Source of the DNA: Pseudomonas tritici
GTDB taxonomy: Bacteria; Pseudomonadota; Gammaproteobacteria; Pseudomonadales; Pseudomonadaceae
Direction: 5' to 3'
NCBI RefSeq assembly: GCF_014268275.3
Contig: NZ_CP077084.1
Location: 3,100,001-3,164,000 of the forward strand
Length of the DNA stretch: 64,000 nt
The notes beneath the pieces are model-generated. The model made no database searches, was not told the origin of the DNA, and saw only the letters and a program-made list of their open reading frames with translations. A program made the translations under genes and the position numbers. Every line of letters begins with the position of its first letter. Within the stretch, counting starts at the first letter, position 1. Positions 24,982-33,680 of this stretch are shown piece by piece.

Positions 24982-25782
24982 TCAGTAAGTGCGCGAAGGC
25001 GCTTGTGTGTCGACAGCAGGGCGATAGCGGGCGAGGGTGGCCAGGGCGCTCTGGCGCAGCAGGCTGATGTCGATAGCCACCGCGATAAAGCGGCAACCCC
25101 AGGCCTGGTAGCGGCGTGCGTCGTCTTCGTTGGGCGCCAGGATGCCGCTGACCTTGCCGGCGGCGAGGGTGGCGTCGATGGCGTGTTTGATGCGCTCCTG
25201 CACCTCGGGGTGGCCGGGGTTGCCGGCATGGCCGAGGCCGATGGACAAGTCGGCGGGGCCGATGAACACCGCGTCAACACCTTCCACGGCGGCAATCGCA
25301 GCGACGTTTTCCACGCCAAGGCGCGATTCCACCTGCACGATCAGGCACAGCTGTTCATGGGCGGTGTCCAGGTAGTTGTCCACCCCGTCCCAGCGTGTGG
25401 CGCGGGTCAAACCGCCGCCGACGCCACGAATACCGTGGGGCGGATAACGCATGGCACGCACCAGGGCCTGGGCCTGTTCGGCGGTTTCGACCATGGGGAT
25501 CATCAAGGTCTGGGCGCCGACGTCGAGCAGTTGCTTGATCAGGCTGGCGTCACCGTTGACGGCACGCACCACGGGCGCCGTGGTGTACGGCGCGACCGTC
25601 TGCAACTGGTTGAGCACACTGGGCACAGTGTTGGGTGCATGTTCACCGTCGATCAGCATCCAGTCGTAACCCAGGCTGGCGACGATCTCGGCGGCGTAGC
25701 CGGTGGCGAAACCGGCCCAGATGCCATACTGAGTGGCGTCCTTGGCGAGGGCGGCCTTGAAGCCATTGCGGGGCATGTGCAT
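24982..25782 (-). CDS. rhmA: 2-keto-3-deoxy-L-rhamnonate aldolase (HpcH/HpaI family)
   Basis: 266 residues, GAGGAA six bases before the ATG. It is a class II metal-dependent aldolase barrel: LIDGEHAPN, the IPMVETAEQA strand, IVQVESRLGVEN (metal Glu) and GPADLSIGLG (metal Asp). It closely resembles YfaU/RhmA and cleaves 2-keto-3-deoxy-L-rhamnonate to pyruvate and L-lactaldehyde. Ten bases separate it from the dehydratase stop. Confidence 0.9.
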   Translation of the reverse strand: MHMPRNGFKAALAKDATQYGIWAGFATGYAAEIVASLGYDWMLIDGEHAPNTVPSVLNQLQTVAPYTTAPVVRAVNGDASLIKQLLDVGAQTLMIPMVETAEQAQALVRAMRYPPHGIRGVGGGLTRATRWDGVDNYLDTAHEQLCLIVQVESRLGVENVAAIAAVEGVDAVFIGPADLSIGLGHAGNPGHPEVQERIKHAIDATLAAGKVSGILAPNEDDARRYQAWGCRFIAVAIDISLLRQSALATLARYRPAVDTQAPSRTY

Positions 25783-25792
25783 GGCGCTTTCC

Positions 25793-26977
25793 TCAGCGGT
25801 TGTAGGGACGGTGCAGTTGGCAATCGGGGTTCAGGTCCACGCCGAAGCCGGGCTTGTCCAGTACCGATAAACGCATGCGGCCATTCACCGGCACCGGTTC
25901 GCCCAACAATTGCGGGTGGAACATCGGCACCACTTCATCCGCCTTCGGCGCCATCATCAGGAACTCGGCGAATGGGCTGTTATGGCGGGTGGCGACAAAG
26001 TGGTAGCTGTACACCGATGAACCGTGGGGCACGACCATTGCGTTATGCGCGTCAGCCAGCGCCGAGATTTTCACCAGCTCAGTGAGGCCGCCACACCAGC
26101 CGACGTCGGGCTGGATGATGTCGCAGCAGCCCATCTCTAGCAGCATGCGAAAGCCCCAGCGGGTGGCTTCGTGTTCGCCTGTGGTGACCAACATGCCTTT
26201 GGGCACGTTTTTGCGCAGGGCCGCATAGCCCCAGTAATCGTCCGGGGACAGCGCTTCTTCGATCCACTTCAAGCCATGTTCATGGGCGCCAATCGCGAGC
26301 TTGGTGACGTAGTTCAGATCCAGGCTCATCCAGCAATCAAGCATCAGCCAAAAGTCCGGGCCGACCCGTTCGCGCATGGTCGCCAGCGCTTCGAGGTTCT
26401 TGCGCAGGCCTTCTTCGCCTTCACTGGGGCCGTGATGCAGGGGCATCTTGCCGCCGATAAAGCCCATCTTCTGCGCGAGGTCCGGGCGCGCACCGGTGGC
26501 GTAGAACTGCAACTCGTCACGCACCGCGCCACCGAGCAATTGGTGCACCGGTTCCTGGCGGATTTTGCCGAGCAAGTCCCACAGCGCTAGGTCGACGCCG
26601 GAAATCGTGTTGATCACCAAACCCTTGCGGCCGTAATAGAGGGTGGACTGGTACATCTGGTCCCAGATTTTCTCGATATCGGTGACGCGGGCGCCTTCGA
26701 TAAAACGCGCCAGGTGTTTCTCGACGATGTAGGCGGCCGGTTCACCGCCGGTGGTCACGGCAAAACCAACGGTGCCGTCACTGGCTTCGATTTCCACCAC
26801 CAGGGTGCCGAGTACGTTGATGCCGAAGCTGCGGCGACTCTGGCGGTACTCGGGGTACTTGCTCATCGGCGTGGAAATATGGTCGTCGATCCAATGCCCA
26901 TCGGCCTGGTCGTGGTAATCGGCGCCGCCGCCTCGCAGTACAAAGGCGCGGACGTGTTTGATGGTGAGATTACCCAT
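25793..26977 (-). CDS. rhmD: L-rhamnonate dehydratase (enolase superfamily)
   Basis: 394 residues. The enolase-superfamily capping domain occupies about 1-130 and the barrel follows. Visible metal ligands and acids include [22 protein letters not shown] and [12 protein letters not shown], as in RhmD/YfaW. The C-terminal [11 protein letters not shown] contributes the catalytic His. It dehydrates L-rhamnonate to the 2-keto-3-deoxy acid. It is 16 bases after the MFS carrier stop. Confidence 0.93.
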   Translation of the reverse strand: MGNLTIKHVRAFVLRGGGADYHDQADGHWIDDHISTPMSKYPEYRQSRRSFGINVLGTLVVEIEASDGTVGFAVTTGGEPAAYIVEKHLARFIEGARVTDIEKIWDQMYQSTLYYGRKGLVINTISGVDLALWDLLGKIRQEPVHQLLGGAVRDELQFYATGARPDLAQKMGFIGGKMPLHHGPSEGEEGLRKNLEALATMRERVGPDFWLMLDCWMSLDLNYVTKLAIGAHEHGLKWIEEALSPDDYWGYAALRKNVPKGMLVTTGEHEATRWGFRMLLEMGCCDIIQPDVGWCGGLTELVKISALADAHNAMVVPHGSSVYSYHFVATRHNSPFAEFLMMAPKADEVVPMFHPQLLGEPVPVNGRMRLSVLDKPGFGVDLNPDCQLHRPYNR

Positions 26978-26993
26978 GGTGTGACTCCTGGCG

Positions 26994-28289
26994 TTAAACA
27001 GTGGCCGGCGTTTTCGACGCTGTGCGGCCGGGTGAATGGATGCCCAGCACCAGCAATGCAGCCAGTACCGTGGTGGCGGACAGCAGGTACAGACCGGCTG
27101 CCGGGGAATTGAAGGCGCCTTCGGCCCAGTGCTTGATCACAGGGGCTATAAAACCACCGAGGGCACCGAAGGAATTGATCAGCGCAATGCTGGCTGCGGC
27201 GGCGCTGCCGGCGAGGTAGCTGGAGGGGAAGGTCCAGAACACCGGTTGCACCGCGATAAAACCGGAGGCGGCGAAACACAGCGCGAGCATGCCCAGCAGC
27301 GGGTTGGCGAAGGTCACCGAGCAAGCGATGCCGGCGGCGGCCATCAGCAGGGTCAGGCAGGCGGTCTGGCGGCGTAGGCCGGTACGGTCGCAATAGCTGG
27401 GGATCCACCAGGCGGCGAACAGCGCGCACAGCCAAGGGATGGCCGAGACCAGCCCGACCATCAAGCCGACCTTGGTGCCGAGCAGGCCGCCGACCTGGGT
27501 TGGCAGGTAAAACACCACGCCGTACACGCTGGCCTGGATCAGCAGGTACACCAGGCACAGGTACAACACCGAGGGTTGGCACAGCACGGTCAGCAGGCTG
27601 CGGCCGTGGGAGGTTTTGTGTTGGTCTTCGCTGTCCAGCAGGCGTTGGATCTGCTGGCGTTCATCCGTGGTCAGCCACGTGGCATCGGCGGGGCGATTGT
27701 CCAGGTACCAATACGCCCAGATGCCCACTGCCGTTGCCATCAGGCCTTCGACCGCGAACAGCCATTGCCAGCCGTGAATCCCAGCGAAGCCGTCCATTTC
27801 CAGCAGCAAACCGGACAGCGGGCTGCCGAAGATGAAGGCCAAGGGCGCGCCAAAGTAGAAGAAGCCCATGGCCTTGCCGCGCACGGCCTGGGGGAACCAA
27901 TAGGTGAGGTAGAGGATGACGCCGGGGAAGAATCCGGCTTCGGCCACACCGAGTAAAAAACGCAGCACATAGAAGCTGGTTTCGTTATGGGCAAATACCA
28001 TGGCCGCCGAAACCAGGCCCCAACTGACCATGATGCGGCACATCCACAGGCGGGCGCCGACACGGTGCAGGATCAGGTTGCTCGGTACTTCCAGCAGCGC
28101 ATAGCCGACAAAGAACACGCCCGCGCCAAATGCGAATGCGGCATCGCTCAAACCGGTATCGGCCTGGAAGGCTTGCTTGGCAAACCCGACGTTGGCGCGG
28201 TCGAGAAAGGCCATGATGTACATCAACAGCAGGAAGGGCAGCAGCCGCCAGGAAATTTTGGCGAGCAGGGGCGCAGGCAGGGTTTTCAT
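26994..28289 (-). CDS. MFS carrier, anion:cation symporter type (rhamnonate-transporter-like)
   Basis: 431 residues with 12 helices and an ACS-family opening ([21 protein letters not shown], helix 1 to loop). It is the first gene of the rhamnose operon, divergent from the LysR gene. Position next to the dehydratase suggests uptake of L-rhamnonate, like RhmT. With RhaT, the cluster would thus take in both the sugar and its acid. Specificity is inferred. Confidence 0.85.
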   Translation of the reverse strand: MKTLPAPLLAKISWRLLPFLLLMYIMAFLDRANVGFAKQAFQADTGLSDAAFAFGAGVFFVGYALLEVPSNLILHRVGARLWMCRIMVSWGLVSAAMVFAHNETSFYVLRFLLGVAEAGFFPGVILYLTYWFPQAVRGKAMGFFYFGAPLAFIFGSPLSGLLLEMDGFAGIHGWQWLFAVEGLMATAVGIWAYWYLDNRPADATWLTTDERQQIQRLLDSEDQHKTSHGRSLLTVLCQPSVLYLCLVYLLIQASVYGVVFYLPTQVGGLLGTKVGLMVGLVSAIPWLCALFAAWWIPSYCDRTGLRRQTACLTLLMAAAGIACSVTFANPLLGMLALCFAASGFIAVQPVFWTFPSSYLAGSAAAASIALINSFGALGGFIAPVIKHWAEGAFNSPAAGLYLLSATTVLAALLVLGIHSPGRTASKTPATV

Positions 28290-28370
28290 AGTGGCGTCCG
28301 ATGTTTTGTTCTTATGGGACGGACTGTACGGCGGGCGAGCAATGCGCTACAAATCGAATCTCGCTTACAA

Positions 28371-28391
28371 CTGATAACCTCAGGGTATCGA
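28371..28391. promoter_or_regulatory. Possible LysR operator upstream of the rhamnose regulator
   Basis: The 117-bp divergent gap between the MFS gene and the LysR gene contains gataacctcagggtatc, an imperfect inverted repeat (6 of 7 positions) a few bases before the LysR ribosome site. It is the only clear dyad I see here. LysR-type sites usually take this loose form, but nothing else proves binding. Confidence 0.35.
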
Positions 28392-28405
28392 TAAAAAGGA
28401 AATTG

Positions 28406-29347
28406 ATGAGTAGTCCGCCGATCTCCCGCAGCCTGTTCAACCGCCTGCGCTACAAGCATTTGCATATGCTCGTTGCGCTGAGTTCCAGCCAGAACCTGCA
28501 CCGTGCGTCCCAGGCGCTGAACATGTCGCAGCCGGCCGCCACGCGCATGCTGCGTGAGATCGAGGACATGTTTGCCTGCGACCTTTTCGAGCGGTTGCCC
28601 AGGGGCATGCGCCCGACGGCGCTGGGCCAGGAGTTGATCCGCTTTGCCGAATCAGCCTTGAGCGGGCTGGACCGTTGCGCCGAAGACTTGATGGCACGCC
28701 AGCAGGGCGGCTATGGCTACCTGTCGATCGGCACCATCATGGGCGCCGCACCGGACTTGGTGATGGACTCCATCGCGCAGATCAAGTCGCTGAACCCGCA
28801 ACTGCGTATCCGCATCATGGGTGACACCAGCGACCAGGTGATCCAACTGCTTGAGCAGGGTCGCATCGACCTGGCGATCTCGCGGCGCAACGCCGCCACT
28901 GACAGCGAGCATTACAGCTTCGAACCCCTGGGCAACGAGCGCTTGCTGGTGGTGGTGCATGCGGGCCATCCCCTGGCTCAGCGTGAACACGTGCCCTTGG
29001 AGGAATTGGTGCGTGACTGGCCGTGGATCCTGCAACCGCAAACCAGCCCGGCGCGTATCGGCTTCGACCAGGCGCTGCAGGACCTGGCGCTGCCGAGCCC
29101 GGCGGACATTATCGAATGCAGCTCGGTGTACTCCATGCAGCAGTTGATCCAGCTGACCGATGCGGTGATGGTGCTGTCAGAAAGCGCGCTGCGTGATTAC
29201 CTGAAGATGGGTTTGGTGGTGGCGTTGCCGGTAGCCCTGGAGGTGCGGCTGGCGCCGTTTGGCATGCTATTGCGCAAAGGCGAGGTGGTGAGCCGTGAAT
29301 TGGGGTTGTTTATCGACTTGCTGCGGCAGAAAGCCGCCACGCTCTAA
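28406..29347 (+). CDS. LysR-family regulator, likely of the rhamnose operon
   Basis: 313 residues from the ATG at 28406 with AAAAGGA upstream; an earlier in-frame ATG at 28301 has no ribosome site. The N-terminal winged helix-turn-helix is at about 15-75 (QNLHRASQALNMSQPAATRML). The remainder is the periplasmic-binding-like effector domain. It is divergent from the first gene of the rhamnose operon, the usual arrangement for a LysR activator. The effector is unknown; L-rhamnonate or the keto-deoxy acid are candidates. Confidence 0.88.
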   Translation: MSSPPISRSLFNRLRYKHLHMLVALSSSQNLHRASQALNMSQPAATRMLREIEDMFACDLFERLPRGMRPTALGQELIRFAESALSGLDRCAEDLMARQQGGYGYLSIGTIMGAAPDLVMDSIAQIKSLNPQLRIRIMGDTSDQVIQLLEQGRIDLAISRRNAATDSEHYSFEPLGNERLLVVVHAGHPLAQREHVPLEELVRDWPWILQPQTSPARIGFDQALQDLALPSPADIIECSSVYSMQQLIQLTDAVMVLSESALRDYLKMGLVVALPVALEVRLAPFGMLLRKGEVVSRELGLFIDLLRQKAATL

Positions 29348-29390
29348 ACGCATTGTTGAAAAGGGCATGGTGTGTCGGCGCGATATTAAA

Positions 29391-29409
29391 TAGAATGAAT
29401 CTCATTTGA
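29391..29409. promoter_or_regulatory. Putative Fur box before the ECF sigma gene
   Basis: tagaatgaatctcatttga contains the dyad ATGA-ATC-TCAT centred in an AT-rich patch, 30 bases before the sigma start. It resembles the GATAATGATAATCATTATC Fur consensus with several mismatches. Iron repression of FecI-type sigma genes by Fur is common in Pseudomonas. Confidence 0.5.
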
Positions 29410-29439
29410 GACTCACTCGCGCCGCGCAGGTCGCTCGCC

Positions 29440-29958
29440 ATGAATGATGCTGTTGTACCGACCCACGCCCCCGAACTGACCTTGTCGAGCCTGTACCGCG
29501 ACCATCGCAGCTGGCTCGAAAGTTGGCTGCGCCGGCGGCTGGGCAATGCCTGGGATGCCGCGGACCTGAGCCAGGATACGTTTTTGCGTGTGCTCGCCAG
29601 CGCCCAGCCGATTGCGCAGATGCAGGAGCCGCGGGCGTACCTGGTGACCGTCGGCAAGCGCCTGCTGGTGAATTTTCATCAGCGGCGCAGCCTTGAACAG
29701 GCTTATCTGACTGCCTTGGCGAACCTGCCGGAAGCGTGCGTGCCATCGCCCGAGCAGCGCTGGTTGGTGTTGGAGACGCTGCAAGCCTTGGATGAATTAC
29801 TCGACGGCTTGCCGGTGCTGGTCCGCCGCGCCTTCCTCTGGAGCCAACTGGAAGGGTTGGGCTACCGCGAGATCGCCGAGCGCCTCGACGTGTCCGAACG
29901 CACGGTAAAACGCTACATGGCCCAAGCCTACGAGCACTGCCTGCTGGTGGACCTGTGA
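29440..29958 (+). CDS. ECF sigma factor, FecI type (iron starvation)
   Basis: 172 residues. Region 2 (LSSLYRDHRSWLESWLRRRLGNAWDAADLSQDTFLRVL) and region 4 (LPVLVRRAFLWSQLEGLGYREIAERL, then DVSERTVKRYM) are those of FecI/PvdS-like factors. It would direct RNA polymerase to promoters of a TonB-dependent uptake system. The anti-sigma gene overlaps it by four bases (GTGA). No TonB receptor gene follows, unlike most such loci. Confidence 0.92.
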   Translation: MNDAVVPTHAPELTLSSLYRDHRSWLESWLRRRLGNAWDAADLSQDTFLRVLASAQPIAQMQEPRAYLVTVGKRLLVNFHQRRSLEQAYLTALANLPEACVPSPEQRWLVLETLQALDELLDGLPVLVRRAFLWSQLEGLGYREIAERLDVSERTVKRYMAQAYEHCLLVDL

Positions 29959-30863
29959 GCCGCGACGTCGCCCGCGCCGCTGCTCAGTGGTTGGCGCTGC
30001 TCGAATCCGGCGCGGCCACCGAGCGTGATCACGCCGCGTTGCAGCATTGGCGTGACAGCCATCCCCAACACGAACAGACCTGGCAGAAGGCCCAAACCCT
30101 GCGCCAGCGTTTCAGCGACGTGCCCCAGGCCCTGGCGATGGCCAGCCTCGATCGCCCACAACCGGGGCGACGCGCTGTGCTCAAGCGTGCCTTGGGGATC
30201 GCGGCATTGGTGCCGACTGCCTGGCTGGTCAGCCGCCAATTGCCCATCGAGGTATGGCGCGCCGACCTGCATACCGCCACCGGTGAGCGCAAACGCCTGC
30301 CATTGGCCGACGGCGGCAGCTTGCAACTCAATACCGCGACGGCAGTGGACATGGACCTGGCGCAGCGCCGCATCACCTTGGTGGACGGTGAGTTGGCGCT
30401 GAATGTACCTGGCGCGGCGGCGATGACCGTGCACACCCGATACGGCGAGTTGAGGGTCAGCCAGGCCGACGTGTGTGTGCGGCAACTGGCCGCCGGCTGT
30501 CGGGTGTCGGTGCTCAAGGGCTCGGTTGAAGTACGCGACCTGAACGGGCAAATGACGACCTTGCAGGCGGGCCAGCAAGCCCCCCTGAACGCCAGTGGGC
30601 TGGCCGCCTGGGCGTCGTTCGATGTGTTGCAGTTGGGCTGGCGCGAGGGGGTGTTGACGGCGCAGAACCAACCGTTGGGGGATTTTCTGCGGGAGCTGGA
30701 GCGCTATCGCCCAGGGGTGTTGCGCTGGGATTCACGCCTGGAGCGTTTGCGGGTGACAGGCAGTTTTCGTCTGGACGACACGGACCGAATCCTCAACCTA
30801 TTGGCCTCGACGCTGGGGTTCGAGGTGCAGGCGCGGACGCGGTATTGGGTCACACTGAGTTAA
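29955..30863 (+). CDS. FecR-type anti-sigma regulator
   Basis: 302 residues from a GTG overlapping the sigma stop. It has a cytoplasmic DUF4880 segment (about 1-60, RDVARAAAQWLALLESG), one membrane helix (about 75-95, ALGIAALVPTAWLVS), the FecR domain (TATGERKRLPLADGGSLQLN) and a C-terminal secretin/TonB-short-like region (NQPLGDFLRELERYRPGVL). It holds and activates the sigma factor in response to a periplasmic signal from an outer-membrane receptor. That receptor must be encoded elsewhere. Confidence 0.92.
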   Translation: MSRDVARAAAQWLALLESGAATERDHAALQHWRDSHPQHEQTWQKAQTLRQRFSDVPQALAMASLDRPQPGRRAVLKRALGIAALVPTAWLVSRQLPIEVWRADLHTATGERKRLPLADGGSLQLNTATAVDMDLAQRRITLVDGELALNVPGAAAMTVHTRYGELRVSQADVCVRQLAAGCRVSVLKGSVEVRDLNGQMTTLQAGQQAPLNASGLAAWASFDVLQLGWREGVLTAQNQPLGDFLRELERYRPGVLRWDSRLERLRVTGSFRLDDTDRILNLLASTLGFEVQARTRYWVTLS

Positions 30864-30882
30864 GTGTGGGAGCTGTTTCAAT

Positions 30883-31026
30883 TCAAATCGCATGGGCGCG
30901 TTGCAGCTCGTTCAAGCACAGCGCCTTCAGCTGCGCCAGCACCGGATCACGCCGATTCGCTGGCGCTCGGCGGCTACGGAGGTTGGCAAATGGTTGAAGT
31001 GCTGTTGGCAGGGCAACAATCTGCAT
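30883..31026 (-). pseudogene. Possible remnant of a regulator C-terminus
   Basis: A minus-strand segment from an ATG at 31026 reads MQIVALPTALQPF and ends RRDPVLAQLKALCLNELQ plus a few residues. Its composition and end resemble the tail of a LysR-type regulator, but it lacks any DNA-binding part. It could be a decayed gene end or chance coding. No ribosome site was found. The rest of the gap up to 31143 is AT-rich control sequence for the TOBE gene. Confidence 0.3.
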
Positions 31027-31057
31027 ATATCTTAATCGTATAAATAAAGAGATATAT
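31025..31057. promoter_or_regulatory. AT-rich inverted repeat upstream of the TOBE gene
   Basis: ATATATCT (31025-31032) and AGATATAT (31050-31057) are a perfect 8-bp dyad with a 17-bp spacer, in a strongly AT-rich block about 90 bases before the molbindin start. TATAT-rich dyads resemble ModE (molybdate repressor) sites, but the match is not exact and ModE is not encoded here. Confidence 0.4.
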
Positions 31058-31143
31058 ATTCTTTTTAATGTGGTCGGCAATGGCGCATTTTGAGGGCCTG
31101 CGCATTCGTGCGGATTGACCCAACAGCCAAAAGGAAAGCCGAC

Positions 31144-31359
31144 ATGACCATTAAAGCGATCAACGTGCGCAATCAGTTCAAGGGTGTGATCAAGGAAATT
31201 CTGCTGGGGGAAGTGGTGTCGGAAATCGACGTGCAAACGGCGTCCGGTGTCGTCACTTCGGTGATCACTACCCGTTCGGTACGTGATCTGGAATTGAAAG
31301 TGGGCAGTGAGGTGATTGCCTTTGTGAAGTCCACTGAAGTGTCCATCGCTAAGCTTTGA
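31144..31359 (+). CDS. TOBE-domain molybdate-binding protein (molbindin)
   Basis: 71 residues from the ATG at 31144 with AAAGGAAAG upstream. A single TOBE/Mop domain: the opening MTIKAINVRNQFKGVIKEI and the VSEIDVQTASGVVTSVIT core are those of small molybdopterin/molybdate-binding proteins that bind oxyanion as multimers. It probably stores or buffers molybdate in the cytoplasm. It is a single gene, with no mod transport genes adjacent. Confidence 0.9.
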   Translation: MTIKAINVRNQFKGVIKEILLGEVVSEIDVQTASGVVTSVITTRSVRDLELKVGSEVIAFVKSTEVSIAKL

Positions 31360-31387
31360 CGATCCACTCATCGCCGCATAGGTGCGC

Positions 31388-31803
31388 CTGTGGCGAGGGA
31401 GCTTGCTCCCGTGGCGGCCTGATAGTCGCCCAAGCTTTATCAGTTGTAAATGAGGTTCAAATGTGGGAGCTGGCTTGCCTGCGATGGCTATGTGGTAGGC
31501 GCTAGAGTTTTCTGGTCGGGGTACATATCCGTTGCTGCGGTCACGGCCAGTTAGGGTTCCGCCCTTACGGCGGCTCACTTTGGAAAAGCCCCAAAGTAAG
31601 CAAAGGGCTCTTGCCCCACCACTCGGCACCTCGCCTAGGCTCGGTGTGCCCTCACTCCGGCTTGAATCCGTGGGCCGCCGCGATGGGCCATCCTTGGCCC
31701 AGCGCGGCTAACCCGGCGTCCTGCCGGGTTACCCACGGATTCAAGCCTGCGTTCGGCCAGCGTGGTTGACGGGGCGCCTGAGATCAAGATCAAGATCAAA
31801 AGC
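31388..31803. repeat. 416-bp dispersed repeat, copy 1
   Basis: Matches 43311-43726 in the same orientation with no net gain or loss of bases; only about 15 substitutions are seen, all in the first ~170 bp, and the last ~250 bp look identical. It contains a half-REP (tgtgggagctggcttgcctg) and a large dyad: ggcttgaatccgtggg (31659-31674) pairs with cccacggattcaagcc (31732-31747). Between these arms lie two further hairpins (tgggccatccttggccca and taacccggc/gccgggtta), giving a branched cruciform. No gene is visible. It fills most of the non-coding stretch 31360-31875. Confidence 0.9.
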
Positions 31804-31875
31804 TTAGAGCAGAGCAGATCAAAAGCTGAGCAGATTACGGCTCATCGCCGGCAAGTTGGCTCAGGTTTGGGTGAG

Positions 31876-33027
31876 TCAGGCCTGGCGTTGGCGTAGCGCC
31901 TGCTCCATACGCTGCAAACCTTCTTCCAGCATCGATCGTGGGCAGCCGAAGTTCAGGCGTACGAATTGCTGGCTGTCGTCACCGAATTCGATCCCTGCGC
32001 TCAAGCCTACCTTGGCCTGTTCCAGGAAGAACTGTTGCGGGTCATCCAGGCCCAGGGCGCTGCAGTCGAGCCAGGCCAGGTAGGTGCCTTGCGGTGCATG
32101 CATCACCACACCGGGCAGGCGGGTTTGCACGGCGTCGAGCAGGTAGTCACGGTTGGCTTGCAGGTATTGCACCAGCGCGTCGAGCCATTCACCGCACTGG
32201 CTATAGGCGGCGCGGGTGGCTTCCAGGCCGAGGGGGCTGACGCTGTCGACCATGCCGCAACGGGCCGCGTTGAAGCGCTCGCGGATCTCGGCGTTCTGGA
32301 CCACCGCGAAGCAGGTCTTCAAACCCGCCACGTTGTAGGCCTTGCTGGCCGACATCAGGGTGATGGTGCGCTGGGCGATCTCATCGCTGAGGCTGGCGGT
32401 GGGGATATGGCGGCGGCCGTCAAAGCACAGCTCGGCGTGGATTTCATCGGAGATGATCAGTGCGCCGTTTGCCAGGCAGGCATTGGCCACGGCGAGCAGT
32501 TCTTCGCGCGGGAAGACTTTGCCAATGGGGTTGTGCGGGTTGCTCAGCAGCAGAGCACCCGCGCCGGCCAGCGCATCGCGCAGGGCGGGCAGTGGCGTGA
32601 GGTATTCAGTGTCGATCAGTTCGAAAGGGACTTCGATGCGCGGCAGGTTCCAGTGTCCTGGGGCCAGGCGGATCGGCCGATAGTTCGGGGTTTGCAGCAC
32701 CACCGGCTGGCCCGGCTGTACAAACGCGTGCAGCGCCATGTTGAAACCCGGTTCGACGCCGGGCAGGAACAGCAGCTCATCCGGTTGTACGCGCCAAGCG
32801 TATTTGGCCCACAGGTCGGCAACGATCGCCTCGCGCACATCCGGGCCGGCGACGCTGTAGCCGAGGACCTGCTGGTCAAGACGTGCATGCAGCGCCTGCA
32901 GCACGGCGGGGGGCGCGGCGATGTCCATGTCGGCGATCCACATCGGCAAAACGTCCTGCGGGTAGCGGTTCCACTTGGTGCTGCCGGTGCCGAGGCGTGG
33001 GTGGATCGTGTCGAAATCAAAGCTCAT
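31876..33027 (-). CDS. PLP-dependent C-S lyase, PatB/MalY family
   Basis: 383 residues, fold-type I aminotransferase-like. The opening (FDFDTIHPRLGTGSTKW) with LPMWIADMDIAAPP is typical of MalY/PatB cystathionine beta-lyases. PLP-site residues include NPHNPIGKVF, the Asp in ISDEIHAEL, and the Schiff-base Lys in SASKAYNVAGLK. It would cleave C-S bonds of cystathionine or related compounds in sulfur metabolism. A true aminotransferase role is less likely. It is a single gene beside the 416-bp repeat. Confidence 0.88.
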   Translation of the reverse strand: MSFDFDTIHPRLGTGSTKWNRYPQDVLPMWIADMDIAAPPAVLQALHARLDQQVLGYSVAGPDVREAIVADLWAKYAWRVQPDELLFLPGVEPGFNMALHAFVQPGQPVVLQTPNYRPIRLAPGHWNLPRIEVPFELIDTEYLTPLPALRDALAGAGALLLSNPHNPIGKVFPREELLAVANACLANGALIISDEIHAELCFDGRRHIPTASLSDEIAQRTITLMSASKAYNVAGLKTCFAVVQNAEIRERFNAARCGMVDSVSPLGLEATRAAYSQCGEWLDALVQYLQANRDYLLDAVQTRLPGVVMHAPQGTYLAWLDCSALGLDDPQQFFLEQAKVGLSAGIEFGDDSQQFVRLNFGCPRSMLEEGLQRMEQALRQRQA

Positions 33028-33086
33028 GGGGGGCTCGTATCAGGAAGTCAGGCGCAAGAATGGCGCTGATTCTAGCGCCATTATTT

Positions 33087-33680
33087 TTATAGGCCAGAGC
33101 TGATTGCCGCGGACAATTGCTGATGCGCCTGTTCCAGCGCGCGGTTGACCGCTTCCGCGCCGCGCACCATGGCCGGTAAATACACGAAGTCGACTGACTG
33201 AATGCCCACGGTAGACAGGATCGCGGTCATGTACGGCGTGAGAAAGTCCGGCTCATGGCCCTTGCGGGCGTTACCCGAACTGACCAGCACAAAGGTGCGT
33301 CGGTCCTTCAGCAAGCCGACTTTTTCAAACTGCTCATTCAGCGTAAAGCTGCGTTGGATGCGCACCACGTGGTCGATCCAGGCCTTCAGCGCCGCCGGCA
33401 CGGTGAAGTTATGCACCGGCGTGCAGAGGATCAGCAGGTCGCAGGCTTCGAGTTCCAGGATCAACTGTTCCGACAGCGCGGTCGCGCTGCCGCTGAGTCC
33501 GCCGGGGGTGGTCAGCGCGTTAGCGTATTCACGGGTCAAGGGCGGCAGCGCCTGGCGGCCATAGTCGCGCTCGGTCACCTGCGCGTCCGGCACCACGTCG
33601 CGTAACAGTGCGCGGGACAGTTTGAAGCTCTGCGCGGCTTTGCCGTGGGGGCTGAAACTGAGGAGCAGGGCGTGGGTCAT
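33087..33680 (-). CDS. FMN-dependent NADH:quinone/azo reductase (AzoR family)
   Basis: 197 residues with a flavodoxin-like fold. The FMN phosphate loop is SFSPHGKAAQSFKLS near residue 9, and TPVHNFTVPAALKAWIDHVV is the family hallmark. It reduces quinones or azo compounds with NADH. It is the last gene of a three-gene operon; its start overlaps the upstream acetyltransferase stop by four bases. A second AzoR gene lies at 45176. Confidence 0.88.
   Translation of the reverse strand: MTHALLLSFSPHGKAAQSFKLSRALLRDVVPDAQVTERDYGRQALPPLTREYANALTTPGGLSGSATALSEQLILELEACDLLILCTPVHNFTVPAALKAWIDHVVRIQRSFTLNEQFEKVGLLKDRRTFVLVSSGNARKGHEPDFLTPYMTAILSTVGIQSVDFVYLPAMVRGAEAVNRALEQAHQQLSAAISSGL

Noticed and set aside
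31388..31803. tRNA or structured RNA in the cloverleaf-like repeat
   Set aside because: Stem sizes do not fit a tRNA (16-bp outer stem, no anticodon or T-loop pattern); no promoter or terminator frames it. Kept as a DNA repeat.
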